This document shows, piece after piece, positions 9,309 to 17,232 of a DNA stretch of 64,000 bases. The position numbers and the translations under genes were made by a program. The DNA is from DASUAS01 sp963841415 (GTDB taxonomy: Bacteria > Actinomycetota > Acidimicrobiia > IMCC26256 > DASPTH01): positions 124,001 to 188,000 of the forward strand of contig CAWJCN010000003.1 of NCBI GenBank assembly GCA_963841415.1, given 5' to 3'. Under the pieces are notes generated by a model. It was not told the origin of the DNA and did no database searches. It saw only the letters and a program-made list of their open reading frames with translations. Position 1 is the first letter of the stretch, and each line of letters starts with the position of its first letter.

Positions 9309-9677
9309 ATGGCTGGTGTCGTGAAGAAGGGGTTCGCGTCTGCTGACGAAGTCCGGACGCCTGACAAGACCCGTATCGAGATCGTCGACCTCGGGGGCGG
9401 CATCAAGGCGGCGAAGATGACAGCCGAGCCGGGCTGGAAGTGGTCCGAGTGCATCAAGCCCCTCGTGGGCACAGACAGCTGTCAGACACACCACGTGGGA
9501 ACCGTCATCGGCGGCACCATCCACGTCGCGCACGACGACGGCAGCGAGCAGGACATCGCCGCGGGCGAGGCATACGTCATCGAGCCCGGGCACGACGCCT
9601 GGGTGACGAGCAGCGAGCCGTTCGTGGCGTTCGAGTTCGACAGCTCCGCCGCCGCGTCGTACGCCAAGGGGAGCTAG
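9309..9677 (+). CDS. Small cupin-domain protein
   Basis: 122 residues forming a single cupin barrel. Motif 1 is visible as 'TDSCQTHHVGTVIGG' and motif 2 as 'GEAYVIEPGHDAWV'. The histidine pair in motif 1 and the histidine in motif 2 could hold a metal. This small family of actinobacterial single-cupin proteins has no firm function. The gene stands alone between the ABC pair and a toxin/antitoxin-like module. Confidence 0.75.
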   Translation: MAGVVKKGFASADEVRTPDKTRIEIVDLGGGIKAAKMTAEPGWKWSECIKPLVGTDSCQTHHVGTVIGGTIHVAHDDGSEQDIAAGEAYVIEPGHDAWVTSSEPFVAFEFDSSAAASYAKGS

Positions 9678-9753
9678 ATCGTCCCGCACCGTGGCCCTGG
9701 TGAGCGATCCCGCGGAACCAGTTCCCCTTGTGGACAGGTCCCGCGGGACCGGA

Positions 9754-10176
9754 TCAGGCCTCGAGCACGGTCACGTGCGTACCTTCCTCTCGCAACGCGG
9801 CCTCGAGCCGCGGCGATGCGACGGAGAGGTACACCTCGGCTTCCAACTCGAGCGCCGCCGCAAGTGCCTCGATGCCGAGAAGGTTCAGGTCGTGACGCGC
9901 TCGGAGTTGTCCGATGCGTGGTGCCAGATGTCGGAGGCTCAAGAGCCCGACGTCATCGGGAAGGTCGAGGAGTGATCGAAACGCCCGGTCCCTCCTCGGC
10001 GCCGGCAAACTGCTGAACGGTCGCGACAACGCTCCGGATCGTTCGGTCGCGCCGAGGACGGCCTGGCAGAGGCGCACGTACCAGAGGCCGGTGGTGAAGA
10101 CGTCGGCTCGGCGACGTGGAGGCTTGTCGCCACGCACGATCCGCCCGAGGAGCTGGTCGTCGACGACCTGGATCAC
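9754..10176 (-). CDS. Putative PIN-like (VapC-type) toxin of a type II module
   Basis: 140 residues beginning 'MIQVVDDQLLGRIV', an N-terminal strand followed by acidic residues as in PIN-domain RNases. The C-terminal part ('GIEALAAALELEAEVYLSVASPRLEAAL') resembles the second half of the PIN fold, but the usual aspartates are not all obvious. Its start overlaps the stop of an AbrB-type antitoxin by 4 bp, the standard toxin-second order of vapBC operons. The toxin assignment rests mainly on this context. RNase activity is inferred. Confidence 0.5.
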   Translation of the reverse strand: MIQVVDDQLLGRIVRGDKPPRRRADVFTTGLWYVRLCQAVLGATERSGALSRPFSSLPAPRRDRAFRSLLDLPDDVGLLSLRHLAPRIGQLRARHDLNLLGIEALAAALELEAEVYLSVASPRLEAALREEGTHVTVLEA

Positions 10177-10415
10177 TCGGTGGCGAGCTCAGGATCGCCG
10201 AATCCGGACCGCGCGCGGTCCCAGTCGTCATCGGTCAGGGCGTCGAGCAGGTCACGTCGGAGCTGCTCGACGTTCCCCGGGATGATCACGACGGCATCAC
10301 CAAGGTCGAGGAAGCCGACCTCACCGCCGTCGTCGAGCTGCCATCGGTGTCGCGTTGAGGCCGGCAGGTTCATCTGCCCTCGGGTCGACACCCTGAGCGT
10401 TCCCGTTGCCGTCAT
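10173..10415 (-). CDS. AbrB/SpoVT-type antitoxin (VapB-like)
   Basis: 80 residues. The N-terminal 45 form a swapped-hairpin AbrB fold ('GTLRVSTRGQMNLPASTRHRWQL...GGEVGFLDLGDAVVIIP'). The C-terminal tail ('RDLLDALTDDDWDRARSGFGDPELATE') is the acidic, flexible part that usually blocks a partner toxin. A perfect inverted repeat lies 8 bp upstream of the ATG at 10415, which fits autoregulation. Confidence 0.75.
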   Translation of the reverse strand: MTATGTLRVSTRGQMNLPASTRHRWQLDDGGEVGFLDLGDAVVIIPGNVEQLRRDLLDALTDDDWDRARSGFGDPELATE

Positions 10416-10423
10416 GTCCCCAG

Positions 10424-10456
10424 CTTACAAGGCAGAGTGACAAGACGCCTTGTAAG
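10424..10456. promoter_or_regulatory. Inverted-repeat operator of the VapBC-like module
   Basis: Perfect 10-bp arms CTTACAAGGC (10424-10433) and GCCTTGTAAG (10447-10456), separated by 13 bp, lie immediately upstream of the AbrB-type antitoxin start. The arrangement is what a dimeric AbrB-fold repressor would bind. Autorepression is inferred. Confidence 0.65.
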
Positions 10457-10476
10457 TACGCAGTAGGCCCATCTGC

Positions 10477-10770
10477 TCATCCTTCCAAACGCGCCTCGAC
10501 CGCCGCGACCTTGGTGTGCAGCGCGTCGCTCACACCGGGTCGGTGGTCGAGCTTGATCACCACGCTGACGCGCGGCGCGGCCTCCGCCACCTTCTCGACG
10601 CAGGCCTTGATGAGCGTCATCACCTCGTCCCATTCGCCTTCGACGTTGGTGAACATGGCGTTGGTCTCGTTGGGGAGCCCGCTGTCGCGCACGAGACGGA
10701 CGGCGTCGGCGACGCTCGCACTCACGGAGTCGCCGACGCCGAGCGGGGTGATGGAGAAAGCAGCGATCAT
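10477..10770 (-). CDS. Thiamine-binding (MTH1187/UPF0045) family protein
   Basis: 97 residues, the normal size of this family of small ferredoxin-fold proteins. It begins 'MIAAFSITPLG' and contains 'TNAMFTNVEGEWDEVM', the hallmark segment of MTH1187/YkoF-type proteins that bind thiamine or its precursor. The ATG at 10770 was chosen because it starts at the first beta strand; the longer frame upstream has no homology. No thiamine genes are adjacent. Confidence 0.8.
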   Translation of the reverse strand: MIAAFSITPLGVGDSVSASVADAVRLVRDSGLPNETNAMFTNVEGEWDEVMTLIKACVEKVAEAAPRVSVVIKLDHRPGVSDALHTKVAAVEARLEG

Positions 10771-10837
10771 GCGGTGATCCTCGCGCGGCGCGCGAAGCTG
10801 GGCACCCGGACGTGACCCGTGGGACCGAGGCGAGGGG

Positions 10838-11245
10838 GTGCGCATCGACATCGACGGCGTCCTCACGGTGTCCTGCGAGCCGATCGATCCCTCGTCGCGA
10901 TGCACCGCAACTTGTCATGGGCGACGGCCGCGGGACTGCAGCTCGACGCCGACGCATTCCTCGTCGGCATCGAGCAGGCGGCGCGCGTCGACGCGGTGAC
11001 GATCGGCAAGCCGTCGCGTGCGAGTGCTTCGCGGCCGGCCTCGAGCTTCTCGACCGCACCCCGCAGAGACCGTGATGGTCGGTGACGACCTCGATGCTGA
11101 CGTGCTCGGCGCGCAGGCCGTCGGCATCCACGGCGCGCTCGTCCGCACCGGCAAGTTCCGTCGTGAAGTGCTCGAGCACGCCGCGCAGCAACCGGACGAC
11201 GTGGTCGATTCCTTCGCCGACGTCCCCGACCTGCTCAGCCTCTGA
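10838..11245 (+). pseudogene. Remnant of an LHPP-like HAD-IIA phosphatase
   Basis: Three pieces of one protein appear in shifting frames. 'IDIDGVL' (motif I, DxD) follows the GTG at 10838. 'LVAMHRN...DADAFLVGIEQAA...TIGKPS' covers the cap end and lysine motif. 'ETVMVGDDLDADVLGAQAVGIHGALVRTGKF' is motif IV. The order and spacing match LHPP-type HAD phosphatases of about 260-270 residues, but only about 135 codons remain. The cap between motif I and 'LVAMHRN' is deleted and at least two frame changes occur. It cannot make a normal enzyme. Confidence 0.7.
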
Positions 11246-11301
11246 GCTCTCGGCCCGCGCAGCTCCGGGCCAGGGGCGCGAACCTGGCCCGGGCGCCGCG
11301 A

Positions 11302-11335
11302 TGGCGGACGGGCTGGGATTTGAACCCAGGGTGAC
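11302..11335 (-). repeat. Distal att copy of the tRNA-Ser(CGA) 3' end
   Basis: 34 bp that match the 3' end of tRNA-Ser(CGA) at 19675-19708 with two mismatches, in the same orientation. The rest of the tRNA is absent here. This is what the far attachment site of an element inserted in that tRNA looks like after some drift. Confidence 0.7.
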
Positions 11336-11712
11336 AGATGTGTTGCCGCCGTTCTATCGAGTCGGCGTCAGGATCTCCGCAGCCGCGGGACGTTGGCGTG
11401 TGCCTTCTGTGTCGCCCACATACCGCCAACTGTTTCTCGCTCGCTCAGATTGCTGGACTGAGACGCTCTGACACGCGCTGGAGCCCGTCCATGACGGTCA
11501 CGAACTCGAAGCCGAGCTCGGCGAGGGGAGCGCACGTGGGGCCTCTCGACGAGAGTCGCCGCTGGAGCACCAGGTCCGTACCAAGGGTCGCCCCGATCGG
11601 CACTTCCGCTACGGCCACTCCTACCACTCGAAGCTCGCGACTGGCTCCGCGGCCACGTCGACCGTTGACTGTTAATCTCCCGCCGACGCTCGAGGTCCAG
11701 GGAGGGTTCCTG
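11336..11712. other. Intergenic stretch inside the island, possible epimerase remnant
   Basis: No intact gene. On the minus strand, bases about 11445-11660 can be read as 'GTDLVLQRR...LAELGFEFVTVMDGL', faintly like the C-terminus of SDR-type epimerases (TIGR01777 group). This is weak and could be chance. The 3' part carries the promoter region and a GGAGGG ribosome site for the next gene. Confidence 0.25.
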
Positions 11713-12759
11713 ATGGTCGTGTGGCGGGCGCGGTCTCGCATCGGAACCACGTCCGCCGTCTTGGTCATGGCGTTCGCGGCTTTGGCGGTGGTACCGGCAG
11801 GTGCGGCGACCACGACGATCGGCCAGCTGGGCGGTTCCCCGAGCGCGTGCGAGGCGGGGTTCGACGCGGTGCAAACATCGGTCACATCGGGCACGCCGTA
11901 CACCGTTCCTGCAGGGCAGTGGTTGGTGACTTCGTGGAGCACCGAAGCTGGGGACGGTCCAGCACCGTCGGGGTCATTGCAGTTGGAGATGTGGCGCCCG
12001 ACTGCAACCGCGGACCAGTACGTGTTGGTGGGAATCAGTCCTGTCAGCACGACAACCACGTCGGGGACGAACGCGTTCTCGTTAGCGTCCCCGATCGAGG
12101 TGCAAGGCGGTGACCTGCTTGGATTGCGCAACCTCACCCAAGACTACGGTTGCGCGCACGTCAATGGTCCTGGCTTCAGCAGTCCCGGGCCTGTCACCCC
12201 GACGGCGCCGGTCCCCGGCGAGGTTCGCACGCTTCCGCCGTTTCCGATTCCAGTCACTCTCAACATCGCCGCCACCCTGCACTCGGTCCTGCCCGAGCTG
12301 AACGTCCAGAAGGTCGTGTCGGGAAGCTCGCCGAACGGCTTCATCGAACAAGTGCAGTGCACCTATCAGTCGGGCGCGGCACCGTTCGTGGATGCAGCGC
12401 TGCACTTCCGACCAGACGGAACACCGGACCCGGAGTCGACACCTGCAGGTTGGGTGGCGACCAATCAGGCGTGGCAGCTCACCAACGGCTCCTTGGCCGA
12501 GGGGACCTGCACCGCGACCGAGACCGACACTGGAGGCGCAGCGACCGTGTCGTACTCGTGTGTCTGGACACCTGGGAACCGCGACCACCTACCGATTGCG
12601 GGTGGCTGCCCCGGGGTCTCGAGTGGGCCTTCGGCGTTGCCTGCGTCGGTGACGTTCACCGGGAACGGTGAGACGGGAAATCTGACGATCACGAACACCT
12701 TCCCGCCAACTCCGCCCGTAATCTCGCCAATCACTCTTGCACCCAGGTTCACCGGCTAG
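11713..12759 (+). CDS. Secreted protein of unknown function
   Basis: 348 residues starting at the ATG at 11713, preceded by GGAGGG. Residues 1-35 are a signal peptide ('...VLVMAFAALAVVPAGAATT'). The mature protein is Thr/Ser/Pro-rich with scattered cysteines. The C-terminal half, from 'LNVQKVVSGSSPNGF' to 'LTITNTF', resembles the beta-sandwich modules of actinobacterial surface proteins (DUF5979-like; recognition is tentative). There is no membrane anchor or sorting motif at the C-terminus. It is not in an obvious operon and lies at the distal end of the island. Confidence 0.6.
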   Translation: MVVWRARSRIGTTSAVLVMAFAALAVVPAGAATTTIGQLGGSPSACEAGFDAVQTSVTSGTPYTVPAGQWLVTSWSTEAGDGPAPSGSLQLEMWRPTATADQYVLVGISPVSTTTTSGTNAFSLASPIEVQGGDLLGLRNLTQDYGCAHVNGPGFSSPGPVTPTAPVPGEVRTLPPFPIPVTLNIAATLHSVLPELNVQKVVSGSSPNGFIEQVQCTYQSGAAPFVDAALHFRPDGTPDPESTPAGWVATNQAWQLTNGSLAEGTCTATETDTGGAATVSYSCVWTPGNRDHLPIAGGCPGVSSGPSALPASVTFTGNGETGNLTITNTFPPTPPVISPITLAPRFTG

Positions 12760-13272
12760 CACGGCTCTTGGCCCGCACGCGGTGAACAGCAAGACCGAGC
12801 GAACGAAGGATGTTCCGCGTTCGCTCGGCGTCGCTGATTCGTCGTCAACGATGAGCAGTCGCTCCGATGGGTCAATGTATCCGGATCGTGAGACACGTCC
12901 ACGACAGCAAGAGTGACGCCGCGTCATCGGGCCACCAAGATCATCGACACAGAACGACACGCCGAGGCGCTCAGAACGGCTGGACCGTGCGGCACATGAG
13001 CGGCGTCCGAGCGAGTGTGTCCGCCGCACGTTGTCGGACGCGCTCTGATCAGATCTGCGTGTCGAAGTTGTTCGACCGGGAAGCTGAACGGCGCTCGCCA
13101 TCACGGCGGCACAAGATCGGGGTTTCCGCGCGTTTGCCTACTGTGCGAGGTCGATCGTGCGAGCTGTTCAGATCGCAGCGTTCGAGTGCGACCTCGTTGG
13201 AGCGTCGCCCGACGGTGTCTTCAGTGTGCGCATCGCTGGCAACAGGCTGCGCGACTGGGTGCGTGACGATGC
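12760..13272. other. Gene-poor stretch in the island
   Basis: No full gene can be supported on either strand. The only recognisable content is the 3' remnant of a methyltransferase at its right end. The rest reads as non-coding or eroded sequence. Confidence 0.4.
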
Positions 13273-13276
13273 TTAG
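13169..13276 (+). pseudogene. 3' remnant of a methyltransferase like the one at 17233-18120
   Basis: The reading 'QIAAFECDLVGASPDGVFSV' followed by 'RIAGNRLR' and a stop parallels the C-terminus of the island methyltransferase ('QLADFEHDL...AGRFSVRLADNRLR'). At DNA level 33 of 39 bases around the 'FSVR..xNRLR' segment agree. Nothing upstream matches, so only the tail survives. It overlaps the glycosyltransferase stop on the other strand. Confidence 0.45.
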
Positions 13277-15318
13277 CCGGTGGAATCGATGCGGTCCTCG
13301 ACCAGCTGGAGCGGCGTGGGCGTCGGGCTGTCCTCGGCGTCCCGCAGGGGCATGGGCGTCCATTCGGCGCCTAGCTGCTGCGCCGGCTGCGTCACGTAGC
13401 AGTACCCGAGGAGCAGCTTGCGGGCCTGCGGCGTGATCGGTCCGATCCGGCATCCCATCCGGTAGTGGCCGTTGTCGACCGGTCGGCACGACACCACGCT
13501 CACCGGGATCTCGACGTCCTGCAGGGCGCCGCCCGGGTCGGGGAGACGGGTCAGCAGCGTGAGGCGGTGACCGCCATTCAGTGCGATGGGCGACAGGAAC
13601 GAGAGGCCCTGCGCGCCCAGGTCGAGTAGCGGGACGATCGACGCGGTGCGAGCGATGCGGGCACGCAGTGCCACGGGGAACCGGTAGTCGCCTCTGTGCT
13701 GTCGGCGGCGCACGACACCTGCGAGCACGTAGACGACGCAGCCGAGCTCCCATACGCCGAGCACCAGCGTGACCACGAGCGCGAAGGTGGGTAGCTCGGG
13801 GAGCGCGACGAGGTCGAGCGTGGCGAGCACGCGCAGCGTCCACGCGACGAGCAACACAGCGCACAGCGTCGTGAGGAGGCCGAGTGCGCGCAGAGCCCGC
13901 CAACCGCCCTGTTCGACGCCGTTCTTCGGCGTGACCTTGAACGCCCCTGCGTGCCGGGTGGCGAGCGCCAGGATCCCACGCAGGTGGATGCCCATGGTGA
14001 GGAGGCCGTAGCGGGTGGAGTCGAGTGCGCCGAGCGCACCCCGACCGAGTGCACCGGTCGCCACGAAGCCGAGCATTGCCCATGGCAGCCAGAGTGCGGC
14101 GAGCGCGACGAGGGACGCCCGCATCGGCAGCTCGCCGCTCGCGAGCGTCCACACGAGGACGAGGAGCAACGCCGCGCGTTGGACGCACGTGAAGTAGTTC
14201 GCGAGCGAGGCGGTGTAGCTCAGACGCTGCGCCGGCGTGAGTCCCGGACAGGTGATCGGGTTCTCTCGCGTGCGGAAGACGGCAAGGTTGCCGCGCGCCC
14301 AGCGTGCTCGCTGGAGGAGGAACCCGTCGAGGTTGTGCGGGGCGAGGCCCTGCACGAGGGTCTCGTTGTGGTATCGGGTCTTCCAGCCGCGCGAGTGCAT
14401 CGCGATCGTCGTGTGGAAGTCCTCGGCGACAGTGTCGGTGAGCACACCACCCACCTCGACGAGTGCGGTGCGGCGGACGATCGTCGCCGACCCGCACCAG
14501 AACATCGCGTTGTGGCGGTCCTTGCCCGGTGCGATCACCTCGTAGAACAGCGTCTGCTCGTGGCGCGCCGGGCTGGTGTGCTGCGCCGAGTCGCGGTTGA
14601 GGAAGTCGTGCGGGGTCTGGACGAGGGCGACGTCCGGGGCGTCGAAGTAGCCGGCGGTCACCTCGAGGATGTCGGGACGCGGCACGTGGTCGGCATCGAG
14701 GAAGAGGATCAGATCACCGGCGGTCAGGGGGATTGCGTGGTTGATGTTGCCTGCCTTGGCGTGGCTGTTGTCGGGACGCGTGACGTAGCGCGCCCCGTAG
14801 CGCAGCGCGAGGTCGCGCATCTCGGGTCGCTTACCGTCGTCGAGGAGGTAGGTGGTGTGGACCGACGTGATCGCCGCACACCCGAGCAACGTGGGTTCCA
14901 GGACACTGACCGGCTCGTCATAGGTGCAGACGAACACGTCGGCCGTCTGAGGGTGCCTCGCGACCGCCGGCGAGGACCGCTGGGGCGTGTACCAGGCGAA
15001 GTACGCGTAGACGCCGAGGCTGATCCAGCCGAACAGCTCGGCCCCCAGCAACATGACGAACAGCGGCAGCGACACGCCGTGTCCGCTCCACCCGATCCGC
15101 CACACGAAATAGGCGAAGCCCCACAGGAGCGCACCGCCCGCCACCAGGCGGACCAGGCGCTCGTGCGTACACCAGAACCTCGAGCGGCTGCTCGCAAGCG
15201 TGGGCACGGTCGGCGCCGCACGCCGGCTCTCAGCTTCCATGCCGGGAAGATCGGCAGCGTCAGTGGCGTGGTTGAGGGCCAGCCTGCGCCGGCGGCGGCC
15301 GGGAACCGGAACATGCAT
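13273..15318 (-). CDS. Cellulose-synthase-like family 2 glycosyltransferase with C-terminal PilZ-like domain
   Basis: 681 residues. There are two N-terminal membrane helices (about 54-78 and 84-110) and a GT-A domain with DDG at 160-162, DAD at 208-210, 'TVAED' at 296-300 and QRARW at 336-340. These are the D, DxD, TED-like and QxxRW motifs of processive cellulose/hyaluronan-type synthases. Further membrane helices follow, then a C-terminal PilZ-like region with 'RRQHR' (RxxxR) and 'DLGAQG' (DxSxxG with Ser changed to Gly). It should polymerise a UDP-sugar into an exported glycan under c-di-GMP control. The ATG at 15318 was chosen; the GTG at 15324 is an alternative. A diguanylate cyclase gene lies just upstream on the same strand. 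Confidence 0.85.
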   Translation of the reverse strand: MHVPVPGRRRRRLALNHATDAADLPGMEAESRRAAPTVPTLASSRSRFWCTHERLVRLVAGGALLWGFAYFVWRIGWSGHGVSLPLFVMLLGAELFGWISLGVYAYFAWYTPQRSSPAVARHPQTADVFVCTYDEPVSVLEPTLLGCAAITSVHTTYLLDDGKRPEMRDLALRYGARYVTRPDNSHAKAGNINHAIPLTAGDLILFLDADHVPRPDILEVTAGYFDAPDVALVQTPHDFLNRDSAQHTSPARHEQTLFYEVIAPGKDRHNAMFWCGSATIVRRTALVEVGGVLTDTVAEDFHTTIAMHSRGWKTRYHNETLVQGLAPHNLDGFLLQRARWARGNLAVFRTRENPITCPGLTPAQRLSYTASLANYFTCVQRAALLLVLVWTLASGELPMRASLVALAALWLPWAMLGFVATGALGRGALGALDSTRYGLLTMGIHLRGILALATRHAGAFKVTPKNGVEQGGWRALRALGLLTTLCAVLLVAWTLRVLATLDLVALPELPTFALVVTLVLGVWELGCVVYVLAGVVRRRQHRGDYRFPVALRARIARTASIVPLLDLGAQGLSFLSPIALNGGHRLTLLTRLPDPGGALQDVEIPVSVVSCRPVDNGHYRMGCRIGPITPQARKLLLGYCYVTQPAQQLGAEWTPMPLRDAEDSPTPTPLQLVEDRIDSTG

Positions 15319-15473
15319 CGTCACCAGGTATCCGACCCGCCGCTGGGGAACGTCATTGACCGTCGTTGACCTTGGCGAGATACGCGGCTCCCGCCGCGAA
15401 GCGCGTCGACACCTGCCCAACGATTCCCCGTCACCGATTCGGCGGTGCAGCTGGGCATTCTGCCTCGACGGGG

Positions 15474-16913
15474 TCAACCCATGGTCGGGATACTCGGCTC
15501 CAAGCTCCACTCGGTGGTGGTCTGCGTCGCGTGATCGGTCTGGGCCGTGCCGCCATCGCCGTTCCCGATGGCGTCTCCTCCCGGCGGCGAAACCACGTGC
15601 CCGAGGACGTCGTGCGCCACCACACGGTCGCGGCCACGGCGCTTGGCGTCGAAGAGCGCTACGTCGGCGCGGGTGAGCAACTGTCCGAGATCGTCATTCG
15701 GGTCCGACTCCTCGATGACGCCGAAGCTGGCCGTGAATCGCGGCAACCCTGCGGTTGCGATGGCGTCTGCGAGAGCTGCGCGCACGCGGTTGAGCGCATC
15801 GCAGGCATCCGACCTGTCGTAGGACGGCAGCACGAGCGCGAACTCCTCACCGCCGTATCGGGCCACCAGATCGCTCTGGCGCAACGTGTTGCGCAGGACT
15901 TGGGCGAAGAGCCGCAACGCGCGATCACCGGTCTCGTGTCCGTGCTTGTCGTTCAGCGCCTTGAAATGGTCCAAGTCGGCCATCGCGACCACGACCGGCG
16001 TGTTCGCAACACGCAGTCCCCGGGCCTTGTTCTCGAGCGATCGACGGTTCAGGAGCCCCGTCAGGCTGTCGGTCGCCGCCTGCAGCTGCGTTTCCGTCAT
16101 GACGCGCAGCAGACCGATACGCGCCCCGGCAAGTTTCGACAGCGTGCTCAGGTCCGCAACGGTCGCGTCGTCGACCAGCGCGCCAGGCTCACCGATCGCG
16201 TGGATGACACCGACCGTGCGCCCCATGATCGATACAGGGACGCAGACCGCCGAGCAACGCCCGTGCGCTCGATCACGCAGCTTCGGACACGAGTCGAGCT
16301 CATCGCTGTCAGCGAACTGCTGCACTTGCGCGCGGCGCGCAGCGGGGCAGTGATCAGGCGACTCCACGGGGCATGCCGGGACATCATCGGTCGGTGTCCT
16401 GAGCGCCATACGAATCAGGTGCGCATGACTGTTGTCGGCGAGCAGAACCTCAGCCGGTCGATCGGGAAGGGTTGACGCGAGCGCCCGGTCAACGGCGCCG
16501 AGAACTTCACCTTCGTCTTCTGCCATCTCGAGAGCATTCGCGACACGAGTCTCGAACTCGCGTCTGCGCACCTGCACCATCCGCTCAGCCGACTCGCGCT
16601 GGGCGGATGCTACGGCGTCGGTCAGCTCTTGTTCCAGCTGCACGGCCAGGTCGTTGCTGCGCGCCTGCTGTCGAATGGTGTCTCGCCACATTGCATACAC
16701 GCCGGGCAAGATCAGGACCAGGGTGGTCGCCGACATGACGACGTATCGCCAGGGACCCGACGTCACCGCTGTGGCGAACAACGCGATCGGGACCACGATG
16801 AGAGCGCCCCCCAAACACCCGAGGACGGCATACACGCCGGAGGCACGTTGAGCCCGGGCTCGCGCCACAGACCACTGCGTCTCCACTGACCGGATCGCTT
16901 CGTGATCTGTCAC
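15474..16913 (-). CDS. Membrane diguanylate cyclase with GAF-like and GGDEF domains
   Basis: 479 residues. There are two membrane helices (about 28-50 and 56-75), a coiled coil (about 80-125) and a GAF-like sensor region (about 130-270) containing several cysteines (181, 189, 209, 220, 224). A complete GGDEF domain follows, with GGEEF at 354-358 and the product-inhibition site RxxD (RQSD, 345-348) exactly five residues before it. It should make c-di-GMP and be feedback inhibited. The GTG start at 16913 has a GGAGG 7 nt upstream. The PilZ-like glycosyltransferase follows 155 bp downstream on the same strand and is the likely effector. Confidence 0.9.
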   Translation of the reverse strand: MTDHEAIRSVETQWSVARARAQRASGVYAVLGCLGGALIVVPIALFATAVTSGPWRYVVMSATTLVLILPGVYAMWRDTIRQQARSNDLAVQLEQELTDAVASAQRESAERMVQVRRREFETRVANALEMAEDEGEVLGAVDRALASTLPDRPAEVLLADNSHAHLIRMALRTPTDDVPACPVESPDHCPAARRAQVQQFADSDELDSCPKLRDRAHGRCSAVCVPVSIMGRTVGVIHAIGEPGALVDDATVADLSTLSKLAGARIGLLRVMTETQLQAATDSLTGLLNRRSLENKARGLRVANTPVVVAMADLDHFKALNDKHGHETGDRALRLFAQVLRNTLRQSDLVARYGGEEFALVLPSYDRSDACDALNRVRAALADAIATAGLPRFTASFGVIEESDPNDDLGQLLTRADVALFDAKRRGRDRVVAHDVLGHVVSPPGGDAIGNGDGGTAQTDHATQTTTEWSLEPSIPTMG

Positions 16914-17232
16914 TTCTCGGCCTCCGCCCCAGGCGCTATCGACATGTCGCCCACCGGACCCTTCTGTCTTCGGCGGCTGCGAAACCCGCTTGAGACCCTT
17001 CGCGCTACCGCCGTCGTGAGCGAAGGTTCCACGCGGCCATGCCATACGGCTCGCAGCCCACGGCCGCCGGTAATGGCTCAGTTTGAGGATTGACGAGTGC
17101 TGGACGGCCCGTAGGCCGGGGACGTGGCCGCGGATGACTGGACCGGGAGCGATTTGGATCGCTGCGAATGGTGTGGTGCCCCGCTCGGTCAATGGACCGA
17201 TGCGAGTGGCGTGGGGTTGACTCCCGATTGCG
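16914..17232. other. Divergent intergenic region with a possible CxxC-peptide remnant
   Basis: Must contain the promoters of the diguanylate cyclase (leftward) and the methyltransferase (rightward). From 17124 the plus strand reads through a short 'RCEWCGAPL' CxxC motif, which could be the relic of a small zinc-ribbon gene, but no gene is supported. Confidence 0.3.

Noticed and set aside
9738..9751. The palindrome GGTCCCGCGGGACC after the cupin gene as a terminator
   Set aside because: Perfect but short, with no loop and no U-run. It could be chance in GC-rich DNA.
11302..11370. A third tRNA-Ser gene
   Set aside because: Only the 3' 34 bp match. There is no anticodon arm, D arm or 5' acceptor strand, so it is an att copy.
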